Shown here in pieces: positions 12,052 to 23,514 of a stretch of 64,000 nt of DNA; the first letter of the stretch is position 1, and every line of letters begins with the position of its first letter. This DNA comes from Apostichopus japonicus (taxonomy: Eukaryota; Echinodermata; Holothuroidea; Aspidochirotida; Stichopodidae). The stretch covers positions 12,551,501 through 12,615,500 of the forward strand of contig NC_092580.1 in NCBI RefSeq assembly GCF_037975245.1, in the 5' to 3' direction. The position numbers were made by a program, and so were the translations under genes. The notes below the pieces were generated by a model. The model was given only the letters and a program-made list of their open reading frames with translations, ran no database searches and was not told where the DNA came from.

Positions 12052-12959
12052 CTGGAGATATCAATTTATAAATCAAAGCATTTAAGTAAAACAATGACAA
12101 AGGTATATCAATACATATATCAATGGGGACATTAAATGGCACTCCCCAACCAGGAATGCCTGCCTCATAATTCTATGAACACTTATCGAAATGAGAAGGC
12201 TTGCTATTTAAGCTAGTATTTGTACCGGATCATCTCATGGATAGTGTTTCAAATGAGTTTCTGCTGGCTTTCTAAACTTTTGGATTCACTAAACTAATAC
12301 TTTGATATACCCTCTCATTTACTTCTGATGCAGTCTACAGTGTACTACAAGTACAAGCTGAACACTGGCAGTCTCAGGCATGTCTATGTGATTTGTATTT
12401 TTAACATTTAATCAAATATAGTGTAATGCAACATCATGAGTGTTACATAGAGAACAAGTTAAGGAAGGGGGAAAAAAACACAAAGTGAGTCACATATTTC
12501 TTTGTCAATTAAAAAATAAAACACTGTGTTTCGAATAAAATTCTTTTGAAATCACAATATACTGAACTACAATTGCATTCAATAGAGATTACAGAAGCTA
12601 ATGTAGTAGGCTACCATGTGAAAGTTGTATTTTGTTTTTCAAACCTTGGATTGGGTTCCTTGTTCTGATTTTTCTAACCCTCATTAGGTGTGTTGCTATA
12701 CATGTCTGTTTTCAACCAGTGTGTTCTGAATTTTTTGTGTAATGTTATAATTGCTAATTCTGCCAAAATGTTGGTTAATAGAAAAGTGTATGTTTTCTAG
12801 TTGGGCCTGTGCCGTTCTTGTAACAATGTTAAAATTCGCTTTTTTAATTTCTTTCCAATATTTGTAAATATTGTATTGTGTATACATTTGTGTAACCTTA
12901 AATGCTTTGTACAGTGACATTGTCAACAACACCAAAAAAAAAGTAATGGGAAGGTAAGG

Positions 12960-13209
12960 AAACAGATGTCAAACATTTATGAGAACAAATGTTTGACTTT
13001 AAGATCTTTAACAACTCTTCTTTATTCTCAGGTGAATTGGTGTTGGGCTGGTCAACATGGATAAGAGATTCTTGCTGAACTTGTTTTGACTTTGATGAAT
13101 ACCTTGCAGCGTGAATCTTCCTCGCAAATCTAATCTCTGACTTCTGCCATGATTCCTCCAGTTGGACATGCAGTAATCTGCTGCAGCATTGACCCAGCCT
13201 CACACTCAT
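12960..13209 (-). CDS. Putative N-terminal exon, mitochondrial RPUSD-like protein
   Basis: An ATG at 13,209 opens a frame whose first 45 residues are rich in Arg/Lys/Ser and lack acidic residues early on (M-S-V-R-L-G-Q-C-C-S-R-L), as in a mitochondrial presequence. It later reads S-P-E-N-K-E-E-L-L-K-I-L-K, which matches the 'ls-r-EELvdaLr' lead-in of RPUSD3. A CCTGTAG acceptor lies 15 bp upstream of the ATG, so a non-coding first exon is likely. The 3' boundary is not clear, because no good donor follows the helix. The downstream partner is the block at 11,910-12,051. Confidence 0.35.
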
Positions 13210-16200
13210 TTCAGGTTAAGTCTACAGGAAAATAAGAAAATGAAATATATTCTATGATTACTGCAGTTACTGAATGATGATGATGTACAAGCAACAACAA
13301 CACAAAACAAGTGCACAAATGACTTTAAGGTACAGTAGCTACTTCTGAGTACATTTCAAAGAAGCTTAAAACAATTATCTCGTCAGATTTCTTGGATCTT
13401 TGAGATGAACACCCTACAGTACAGCAGAGTCACCTTCAAAGTCCATAGTTAAGATGACCATGACATAAGAATGTTTCAGCTAGGTAACATTGCAAAAATC
13501 TTTCATCATCTCAAAGTTCAGTTGAGATACTATGGGACTTCATCAAATTATTGCTCACTCAGAAAACATGCACAATACTATACATTATTGACAAAGGTCT
13601 CAAATATGATATATTTATATTATTTCTCATTTGTTTGTAGTTAAAAAGAATATTATGTAGGCCTACAGAGGCAATTAATTATTGGTTGTACTGTGGACAG
13701 AGATAACCCAATTTTCTTCTGGATGACAAGGCGTGCTATCTTGTTTATGTTAACAAAAGCTTCAAAACATGTAACTAATATTTGTATACTGTACGTCTAT
13801 TAAGAGATGATTTTTCTAGCCTTCGGAGGTTTTACTTCTTTCAAAGGAAATTGCTAAAATGCTTGGCTCAGTTACATCTTGTAGTTCAGGTTTACATTGT
13901 ACATGAATGTACCTATAGAATGAGTTAAACAGGCGGTTTGTTACTGTCTGACGTTACGTGATAGGGATTATCTGATTGGCTGATTTTAAAATATAAGAAA
14001 GGTGTGGTGTGCATTCATAATTGTGAGAGCCAACAAAATGGTCAATTTGTACAAAAAGGCTAATTATTCATTTAGTATTAAAGTAAATATTCTACTACAG
14101 TAATCTCTCTTTAATCAATCGTAAGTTGCCGATATGTAAATGAATGTAAGTGAGAATGGAATGCTAGAAATTCCAGATAAATGCAATATGGACCTTTACA
14201 CTGCATGGATTGGATACTGAAGAAGTCAAGGAACTCCTTCTATCAACCTAATAGAGTAATGGCAGAATAACCCACAACTTTGAAGCAACACCCTTCACAG
14301 AGGTTGGCTAGCCTATATGGCATCTGTATAGTACTGTAATACATAGAGACATATAAGAATAAGTATCATGCTGCTGTGGCTACACTGTCGGTTCATTTAT
14401 GCATAGGAAAGTTCATTACCAGGAGAAATGCCAAAAACAAACTAATTTCAAAGTATCATGTTGATGTAGCTACACCGCCAGGTCGGTTAATTTTTTGTCA
14501 TTCCTTTTTGAACGACCATTTATAGAAAACTTCCATACTAATAGAAATGCCAAAACCAAACTAAGTTCAATGTATTATCCCATTTTGGCTTCACCAGATC
14601 AGGACAGTCAAATTTTCCTTTTATAAATGCCCTGACTGATCATTTCATTGTTAATATTTTTACTGTGAGACCTAATGAAAACTAAAATTTGTGATATCAC
14701 TTACAAGGTAATCAGATTATCATTCTTATTTTGATTTTTCCGTAGTGTGAAAGGGAAATTTCTGAACAATAATTTGTTTACCTAGTTTATGCGGCGGTGT
14801 AGCCAGCTACAGCATGGAGCTTTGTGTTGTAGGGTATTCTGCAATCAAGCCGAACTACATGGTTTTGTCAAACACTGCGTGTAATAAATCAGCTGTTCTA
14901 TGCCCGCCTACAATTGGGTAGGCTAAAAATCGATATAGCTGACCTTGACCTAACGTATTAAGTATTAATACTAAGCTATAGGCCTAGCTAGGCTAGTTAA
15001 CCAACTTACTTGGCATTTGTGCTGATTTACGGTACCTGTCGTTGCCAATTTGTTGACAAACATCAAGTAACCGCCTTTGCCCAATCTTAATAAAGATTAA
15101 TTTCATTCAAGTTCTTAGCAGAGGTGTCACATCAATTTAGTGCCTTGTTGGAATAGTATTTAACAAGCTGAGTCTAGCCAAAGCCTAAAGTTGTTAAATT
15201 CTAACATTGCCTTTGCTACGAACGTGGTAGGCCTATTACTGTAGTAGTAGACCTAGGATTGGTTAGTAGCACTACTAGTACACGCATACATACCATACTA
15301 CTAGTACTAGTCACGAATCATGATAGTGATAAAGCATTTCGCTAAACTAGATAATACATACATAACCTATACAACAACAAAAAACGTGACTCAAGAAACT
15401 GAAAATTCAGCTCTCGGGATTCAATTTCCTTTGTCAAACTTGTACATATATGTTGAGATCGTTTGTTTTGACTTTCCAATGTGAAATGAAGACAAAGAGT
15501 AGACTAACACTTGTAAGCAGCATGAAGTCATCGAGTTTAATAAATCGATGCATGAAGTTTTATGAGGTGGCTTACTCCTAGTATTAAAGTCCAAATCAAT
15601 CCGCCAGAGTGTTCTCACATCTCAGAAAAAGTGCCAAAATCAGTATCTTTTTTCTTTTGTACGGCTTGGATGTTGGAGAGCATGAATGAATTAGTACATA
15701 ATATGGTGAAAAAATGTTCACTTGAGCATTTTTAGACCACTTTAGTCATCCAGGAGCAGCGTACGGAAATTGTTCACTGCTATAAGAAAAGGGTTTGTTT
15801 ACAAATGACGAAAACTTCAGGCTCTCATAAGCAACAAAAAAAAATGGGGAAAAAAAGGTCGTAATACGCAAAATTGATGGTGCCAAGAATGGCCAACTTG
15901 GGAGGCTACATTGCTTTGAGGATTTAGTAAGTCAGTCAATGCTGCATTTAGAGTGGGTGGGTGGGGGTGGGGGGGGTATGATATAGCTGTGAGCAAGATG
16001 CGATTTATAGGTACCGTACCGCAAGTAGATTCGTAGTACAAATTCGCTGGGAAGGTCAACCATTGTCGGAAAAAAAGAACTAAATGACCTAATGTAATGC
16101 TTGTTTTAGCATATTAGCAGTTACCATCTCTTATTTTCTGACTTGAGGGGGAAAGAGCATAATTTGAAGCACAGATGTGAAAATAAGGAAGACTGGTGCA

Positions 16201-16591
16201 AATATTACCGTAGAAACTGATATAACCTAATTAGTCCACTTTTTGTCTTAAGGTCAAGGACCAGCGTAGCAAATTTATTTACTGGTGAGTATTTGCCTAG
16301 GATGGTTTATATAATGACGAAATCTCCGGACACCCATTTTGTAAAAACGAAAAAAGCCTGATTTGGAGAAATAAAGGTGGCATGATTAGCCAACGTGTAA
16401 GTCGTCCAGAGGAGTAGCCATTATCTTGTAGGATTTACTACTAGGTCAGATCACATATATAGGTTTACAATCAACGCCGTTTATTTATATACACGGCTCT
16501 GGAGTTAACAGATGGAATACATGTACGTTTATGTAACCATCTGCACATGACGTTATTCTTCCTCAACCATATCACGATTAGAGTACCCTAT
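13210..16591. other. Intergenic region without recognised genes
   Basis: Nothing coding stands out. At 14,360-14,820 there are two or three diverged copies of a ~100-bp repeat (CATGCTGCTGTGGCTACAC-like), and at 14,790-14,815 an inverted version (GGTGTAGCCAGCTACAGCATG-like, shown here only by its outer parts), which suggests a decayed inverted-repeat element. At 15,960-15,980 there is a G-rich run. Confidence 0.5.
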
Positions 16592-17329
16592 TGTAATATT
16601 GTGTCGAGCCCGGCTCCTCCGATAGTAAAACTATATCGGGACTCGCGATAGAAAGGTACTGGGATATCTTGATGCCGTATTTATGCTTCTTCAGGAGATG
16701 TCTCGAACGGAAGAAAACAATGACTTCACACAAAAAAACAATTTGACGAGATAGGATTTGATTTGATGATTCGGTATAATTTCTTCTCTGTCGATTCTCT
16801 TTACAAATAAAACTAAATTACAATGATTTGACTTGACTTGACTCCGTCAATTAAACAATTAGAAAGAGTGATGAAATGGTGACGAAGCAATGACGAAGCG
16901 ACGAACTGATCACGGAGCGCTGACGGAGTCATAAATTTCTGACCTCCTTTTTCTTTTAAACCTTACTTCCATAAAAATCCCTCTGCGCACAATCAGTAGG
17001 CAGCCAATGACCTGACCATCCTGTATTAACCTAACGATATAAAAATAAGTGCACTGGCACTGATCTGCCCTGATTGGTTGGGAGTTTGGAAGTCCATCCC
17101 CTTTTCTATGGAAACTTCCATACCACGTGAGAGAACCTTCTCGAATGTTCCACAGACATAATGGAATCTATTTTGGGAAAAGGCCCTGTACCAAGATTCA
17201 ATAAGATAGTTAAAAACTTCTCGTGGGAAAACTGAATCCATGACCTAGATAAATACATAAGAGGCCCGTAAGGTGTCTCGATGGAGTGTTTCGGTAACAT
17301 CAAAGAGATGGTATCACTATTTCATAACA
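16592..17329 (-). repeat. 3' LTR of the gypsy element
   Basis: 738 bp, starting TG and ending CA on the plus strand. It differs from the other LTR mainly by 11 extra bases near 16,889 (an additional TGACGAAGCGA unit) and a C/T change near 17,157. Confidence 0.95.
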
Positions 17330-18582
17330 TCCCCCTCAATCTTTTAAAATTTTTGGATACTCCAAAATTTTAACATCATACTGCTTTAACTTATCATTAC
17401 CTCAAGAAGGTAGAGTACTGTAAGCACATTCACTAATATTCATTTACTTCAATAAATGGTCTTCATATATCTCAAAGGTTAACACCTAGGTTACAAATAT
17501 TAAAATGATCATATGGTATATACATTGACACTATCTCCATGAAATATTGTGTACCTCTTTAATATTGATGACATCATATGATGTAATCTATAAAAAAAAA
17601 AATATCTTTAAGATATCTTAAAGTTACATGACACAGCAAAATATGCAGTATCCTCTTACAAAATACATTTATGCATTTCATACATCAATAATACATTTAT
17701 ATCAAAAGTGAAATCATGCCGTGATTTGGGGAGAGATCAGAGAATACTAGACTTAGTTATCCCTTAACTGAATAGAACACCTTAGCGTTCCATAAAATTC
17801 GTACATTAGAAAAAGAACCTTAAAATATTACAAACTCACTTAAAAAAACCTCCTCTTTAATGAAGGCATAGTTTCAAAACTGCTTTGAAACCTTGTGAAT
17901 CATATACATTCACTTCAAGAATATCAACAAAATGTGACTCGATAGCATAGTGACCCTAGGTATGCACTCCGAAATAATTCTAGTAAAGTACCAAAGTACT
18001 AGATATTCGATACCATAAAAGAGACCCCATAGACTATGACATCAACAAATCTTTCTTCAAATTAACATAATACTTAACATCTTGTCTTTTAAACTTCATG
18101 ATGAAATTTACTTTTTCATGAATATTTGAGGAAAAGAAAATATATACATAACTTCCTCAAAAGATCTATACTCTCATTTGCTTCGATAACTGTTGCTGTA
18201 AGCAAAAGTTGCAAATCACCAATGCTGTCTCTAAATAGCCTTCAATATATAACATAAATGATGCAATGTAAATATCCCTAAAATATTTCTCAATATATGA
18301 AAACCCATGTTGCTAATATTCCGGATATGTTCTAATTGCCGGGTAAATGTTTGAACGAATTCATAAGGAGAAAAAAGGTATACTCATTACACATTTGTTA
18401 TAAAAGATGAAACTAGGTCACTTGGTGGTGGTTTTAACAATAAAGCTTATATTGTTACACCATACAGTACAATGACTTCCACTTAATAGGTATGCAGGTA
18501 ATTGCCATGATGCATTCCATTCATACAATTGTGGGTAAAACACCTGTTCATCTGAACTTAAAGCAATATGCAGTTATACATA

Positions 18583-21500
18583 TTAACCATATAATGTTTG
18601 CAACATCCTGCCTGGACTGCCTGTAATGTTCAATCCCTTTTCATGGAGAAAATTCATTATTTCCCCTGTGTTGGAATATTTTCCTACATTCCACCAAAAA
18701 TCATGACTCTTAAAGCCTGTTGGAAAACATGGTGTCTGATAGGTGACCAGAACCTGTAATTCACCCAATTTGTATCGAGCACGTTGGACTTTCATGTCTC
18801 CTTGTGGAGCATTTGCAAAAACTTTCTTTTGCCTTAATATGCTATCTTTCATGGAAGGATATGGAATTGCTAATCCTTCATTATGTGCTCTATTCTCTAA
18901 AAAGGATGCAACATTCATTGGCTTAGTGCTCATAAGACACATGACATGATCTGAAGTTACCCCTGGCAAAATGTTACCAAACTCATCATGAAACTCAATA
19001 TGTGCATCTTGCATGACATTAACATTTTCTGCATTCGAAGTGTTACTACTCAAAACATTTCTCATTCGAGCAACCTTTTCACTTGATGAACCCTTTGTTT
19101 TCAAGACCTTTCGCAATTTCTGAATGTTGGTGATATTCTTAGTCTCAAAAGATGCTCTTACAAAACATGGTTTAAGCCTGTTATAATTGAATACATCACT
19201 AAGAATTTCTCCTTTGAGAGTGGCCAACAAATAATGAGTCCTATCCAAAACTTGATGGATCACTAGTGGTCCACACCATTCTGCAGCAATTTTGCGAGAG
19301 TTCGCAGTCAAGGAGGAAGACGTTGGCTTATATAGATACACTAATTGACCCGTTGAATAAATTGCACCTTTGTCTAGTTTTGCACTTATCTTAACATTTT
19401 GAGCATCTTGTTGCTTCTTTTGTAAGACCAACATTACCCTTGACAAATGATCAAATCGTTTCTTTAACAATGCAGCATATTCTCCATGAGATTGTGATAA
19501 TCCTGCCATTGGATTGAACGATAAATTTGTAAGATTTGGTGGCTTACGTCCAAATGCAAGTTCAAATGGGCTATAGCTACCTAACTGAGGAGAGGAAAAT
19601 GTGTTATATGCATAGGCTGATGTTGGGACAAATCGTACCCAATCCGTACCAAACTGATTTAAGTTCACTTTGAGGAAATTTGAAAGAGTCTGAATGTGTC
19701 TTTCAACCTGTAAGCTTCCATGATTGCTTACACTGATGAACTTTTGTTCAATGCCTAAAGCTTTACTTAAGAGCTCCACTAATTTTCCTGTAAGAGACGC
19801 TGCCGCATCACTTATGATACAAGACGGTGGACCAAAGGTTGTGACTACCCTCTGCAATAATGCTTCACATATTGTCTCAGCATCAAGAGTCTTAAGAGAA
19901 ACACATACAACAAATCTAGTGATCTCATCACAAACAACCATCAAATGTTTAAATCCTGTAGCCGTTGTGGGCATAGTCTTGAAATCCAGACTAAGTCTGT
20001 CAAAAGGACGATAAGAATCAGGAATGCGAGCATGATATTGTCTCAATTTGTCCGGTTTCTTACGGAATTCTTGACAACGGAGACATGCCTGAATATAATT
20101 ACTGATGCGTTGAAACATATTGCGCAGATAGAAATGCTGTCTAATGGTCAAATATGTACGCATTACACCCTGATGATTACTTAACAAGTCATCATGATAT
20201 CGAGATATTATTTGTTCTACCATAGTCTCAGGTACGACTAACTGAAGAGTCATCTTAGCATCATTAGTCTCATGCAAAAATATCCTGAATAACAAACTAT
20301 TACATAACAAATAATCCTCTGCTTGAGAACGAACAGTTCTAGCATGCTTAACATTACTTGGAATAATGTCGTGTGCAAGAAAATCATAAATTGGTTTATA
20401 GAAAGGACAAGTTTGTTGTTGAATTTGCAACTCTTTCACATCAAATGGCAGATCATAGTTTTTGATCAACTTTCCTTGAATTGCCTTCATGACTTTATTC
20501 AATTCCTTTTGTTTTGGAATGTGCCCTGTAACCAAATGATCAATGTTTGTTATGACTGGCTTTGGCTGAGCAAATATTTCTGGTGGTGGTTCTCTGACTA
20601 CCTCTTGCACTCTATGTCTACTCTGATCCACTAATCTTGGCTCTGAAGGTTGAGAAACACTTGTAAAATTTGGCACAACTAATACATCAGGACTATATGT
20701 ATGTCTATTTTCACTCGGCATAGTAATAGTAGGCCTTTGACTATATGTATCTCTCTTATCAGTAGAAATTACTGGTGTAGTCCTCTTTTGTGACTCAGAT
20801 TGTGGTCTCTGTGTAGCATGATCATGTGTTGCCTTAGGAACGGATGTCCTTTCAACTCTATTTGTTGATTCTTTGGCTGGGGAATCCTGCTTAGACTCCT
20901 TAGTGACTTTATTCGGAAATAAATCTGGAACCTTGACTCCCATTGACCTTGCCATTGACCTTGTCATGATTGGATTAAATGTCTCCTTAGGTGGAGTTGA
21001 AAAATCCTCATAAGCATTGAACTCTTGAGCAACCTGATCTATTTCAGAGTGAAATTCCTGTGGTGCTCTAGACAAATAATCTGCCAAAACCAATTCTGAG
21101 CCTTTCTTATAACCAACCTGAAATGTATATTCTGACAATTTGAACAGAAGCTTACGTAAGCGTGAAGTTGCTGGTTCTTGTTTTGACTTAAACAATTCAA
21201 CAATGGCTGAGTGATCAACATATGCCTCAAATTCTACATTTTGCAATAAATGTTTGAATGCTGTCACATTAATAAATAGACCCATCATTTCTAATTCAGT
21301 TACACTATACCTATGACATGCTGGTGGTAATATCTTAGAGTAATATGCAATAATATTCTCTTTGCCATTAACTCTTTGTGTTAGGTATGATCCTGTTGCT
21401 ACTCGTGATGTGTCACTATATAATACAAAACGACCATATTTCTGTGGCATATGCAATATAGGTGGATTACACAACAACTCTTTAATACTTTGAAATGCAC

Positions 21501-23514
21501 ACTGATGTTCCTCTGTCCATTTAAATACCTTTCTCTTACGACTCAACTGATGTAATGGTCTCAATAGTGCTTGAATATTTGGGAAAAATGAAGCCACATA
21601 ATTAACTGCACCTACAAATCGTCTTACTGACTTAACATTGTGTGGTTTCGGTGTGTTCCTGATTGCTGCACATCTGTCATGCAAAGGTTGGATACAAGCC
21701 TCGCCTTCTGGGGTTATTGAGAGCAAATGTCCCATATATCGGACTGAATTTTGAAAAATGCTACACTTTTTCGGAGAGATTTTCAATCCGTTGTCCATTA
21801 AAACCTTAAAAATTGCCTGTAGGTGTTGTTTGTGAGATCGTTTGTCTGCACTGTACACAATAATATCGTCATGATGAGCAATACAGAACTGATTTGAATT
21901 TGGGATCGTTGCCAAAATATCATTAATTTGCGACTGAAAGATCGCTGGAGATAAATTCAATCCCTGTGGTAAGCGTTTATAATAATAATGCTTTCCTCCA
22001 TGAAATGAAGCAATACCTGTATATTGTTGTGCATGAACACTAAGTGGCAGACAGAAGAATGCAGACTTCAAGTCAAGAACACCCAAAATTTTGGCTCCAG
22101 AGTACCCTATGGTACGGATAGTCTCGTTCAGTAATGGAAATGGGTGATTGAGACGTTTTATTCTACTGTTCAAGTAGCGAAAATCTGTGACAACCCTTTT
22201 GTCTTTTGTTCCCTTCTTTGGAATTAGGAAAACCGGTGAGGTATAAGACTGATGTCCTACTGCTAAGATTCCTAATCGCACTAATTTGTCAAGCTCACTG
22301 GCGACAATGACTTTGTCCTCATCTGAAAGTCTATAGGGACGTATGTAAAATGGCTCAGCATTAGTAAGAGTAATATCAGCCTCATAATTTGGACAGTGAG
22401 ATAATTCACCATAAAGAGAAAATGCATCTCTATGTGAGTCTAGAAATTCATAAATGCTTTCTGTTTCTGAAGCATTCAGAATACTTTGTTCCAAATTAAT
22501 GTTTTCTCTCATGATTTCCTGTTCGGATTTGGAAACCAGGGGATCATCGGCTGTCAAATGTGGATAACGATGTAAATTATATCGTGTAATTTCATCACGA
22601 TTCTCTTTGGAGTCTGAATTGGTTCGAAAAAGAGACGGTTTTTCGATGTCTCTCATGACATTGAGAAAATCTAGAGAATCAGTAGGTATGTCTTCTGTGA
22701 CCGTAATGATATCTGCTAAATCTAAATGAGCTACTGTGCGAGAAGGATGCAGACAAAATTTCTGGTTACCCATGTTCCTTAGTAGAATCTTTGTTCTACC
22801 TTTATGCATTTTCACTAACATTCGTGAAGGACACATACGAGATATTAGAGGAAACGGTTTAATAACCACATCTGCATTTCGTGCATATAATGGAAGACGT
22901 CCCTGTACAGTAATGTATCTTTGCTGACCTGGGTAAATAACAAATCTCTGCACTGGCCTAAGGAAAACTTTGGCTTGTTTAATTCTAAAACAGTTTGTGG
23001 TAAAGTCCAAAGAACCATTCAATTCCTTCAGAGTTTGACTACCTAATATTAAGTCAATACCTGTCAGGTTTGCAGCAATTAAAGCAGAAAGCTGAAATTC
23101 ATGACCTTGAATTTTGACCTGAAATGTTATCGTGCTATACGCATGAATAAACTGACCATTACCCAACTTTAGGTTTACTACATCAACTGAGACTGGTTGT
23201 ATAGAGGATAAATACTTTGAATTTTGCACTGTAGAAGAAGAAATGATAGAGCGTGTCGCTCCACTATCAAACAACAGTGAAATTCCTTTACCATCATGTA
23301 AAGTACCTCTTACAAAATTACGTGTGTCCAGTTGAATATCCACATTACGGTCGTTCCCTGTATATTTAGAACTAGGAATATTACTATTCTTCCAAATATT
23401 ATTTGCTTTACGTTTCGATCTTCCTTTACTTGGTACTTTGTCTGGAGTCACTGTATGATGAGTGCAATCATAAGTGCTCCCTACTGAAAATTCTGTGTTG
23501 GTACTTTGTTTACA
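18583..23514 (-). CDS. pol: Gypsy Pol polyprotein (PR-RT-RNase H-IN)
   Basis: Pol of the retrotransposon, open from 23,514 to the stop at 18,583, about 1,640 codons. Counted from the GTG at 23,451, the domain order is: aspartic protease (D-S-G-A-T, about residues 62-66); reverse transcriptase (L-P-Q-G-L about 500, then a catalytic H-H-D-D in place of the usual Y-x-D-D); RNase H (Y-S-D-T-S, E-L-E-M, Y-V-D-H); integrase with an H-H-C-C zinc domain (C-L-R-C) and D-D-E core (L-D-F-K, I-S-D-A, Q-V-E-R). About 200 residues of unknown function follow the integrase and its SH3-like tail. Pol lies in the -1 frame relative to Gag, with which it overlaps by roughly 33 nt. Confidence 0.95.
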   Translation of the reverse strand, partial: CKQSTNTEFSVGSTYDCTHHTVTPDKVPSKGRSKRKANNIWKNSNIPSSKYTGNDRNVDIQLDTRNFVRGTLHDGKGISLLFDSGATRSIISSSTVQNSKYLSSIQPVSVDVVNLKLGNGQFIHAYSTITFQVKIQGHEFQLSALIAANLTGIDLILGSQTLKELNGSLDFTTNCFRIKQAKVFLRPVQRFVIYPGQQRYITVQGRLPLYARNADVVIKPFPLISRMCPSRMLVKMHKGRTKILLRNMGNQKFCLHPSRTVAHLDLADIITVTEDIPTDSLDFLNVMRDIEKPSLFRTNSDSKENRDEITRYNLHRYPHLTADDPLVSKSEQEIMRENINLEQSILNASETESIYEFLDSHRDAFSLYGELSHCPNYEADITLTNAEPFYIRPYRLSDEDKVIVASELDKLVRLGILAVGHQSYTSPVFLIPKKGTKDKRVVTDFRYLNSRIKRLNHPFPLLNETIRTIGYSGAKILGVLDLKSAFFCLPLSVHAQQYTGIASFHGGKHYYYKRLPQGLNLSPAIFQSQINDILATIPNSNQFCIAHHDDIIVYSADKRSHKQHLQAIFKVLMDNGLKISPKKCSIFQNSVRYMGHLLSITPEGEACIQPLHDRCAAIRNTPKPHNVKSVRRFVGAVNYVASFFPNIQALLRPLHQLSRKRKVFKWTEEHQCAFQSIKELLCNPPILHMPQKYGRFVLYSDTSRVATGSYLTQRVNGKENIIAYYSKILPPACHRYSVTELEMMGLFINVTAFKHLLQNVEFEAYVDHSAIVELFKSKQEPATSRLRKLLFKLSEYTFQVGYKKGSELVLADYLSRAPQEFHSEIDQVAQEFNAYEDFSTPPKETFNPIMTRSMARSMGVKVPDLFPNKVTKESKQDSPAKESTNRVERTSVPKATHDHATQRPQSESQKRTTPVISTDKRDTYSQRPTITMPSENRHTYSPDVLVVPNFTSVSQPSEPRLVDQSRHRVQEVVREPPPEIFAQPKPVITNIDHLVTGHIPKQKELNKVMKAIQGKLIKNYDLPFDVKELQIQQQTCPFYKPIYDFLAHDIIPSNVKHARTVRSQAEDYLLCNSLLFRIFLHETNDAKMTLQLVVPETMVEQIISRYHDDLLSNHQGVMRTYLTIRQHFYLRNMFQRISNYIQACLRCQEFRKKPDKLRQYHARIPDSYRPFDRLSLDFKTMPTTATGFKHLMVVCDEITRFVVCVSLKTLDAETICEALLQRVVTTFGPPSCIISDAAASLTGKLVELLSKALGIEQKFISVSNHGSLQVERHIQTLSNFLKVNLNQFGTDWVRFVPTSAYAYNTFSSPQLGSYSPFELAFGRKPPNLTNLSFNPMAGLSQSHGEYAALLKKRFDHLSRVMLVLQKKQQDAQNVKISAKLDKGAIYSTGQLVYLYKPTSSSLTANSRKIAAEWCGPLVIHQVLDRTHYLLATLKGEILSDVFNYNRLKPCFVRASFETKNITNIQKLRKVLKTKGSSSEKVARMRNVLSSNTSNAENVNVMQDAHIEFHDEFGNILPGVTSDHVMCLMSTKPMNVASFLENRAHNEGLAIPYPSMKDSILRQKKVFANAPQGDMKVQRARYKLGELQVLVTYQTPCFPTGFKSHDFWWNVGKYSNTGEIMNFLHEKGLNITGSPGRMLQTLYG

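Noticed and set aside
16592-17329. Independent 71- and 65-residue genes repeated at 17.0-17.3 and 25.6-25.8 kb
   Set aside because: They lie inside the two LTRs and are duplicated with them.
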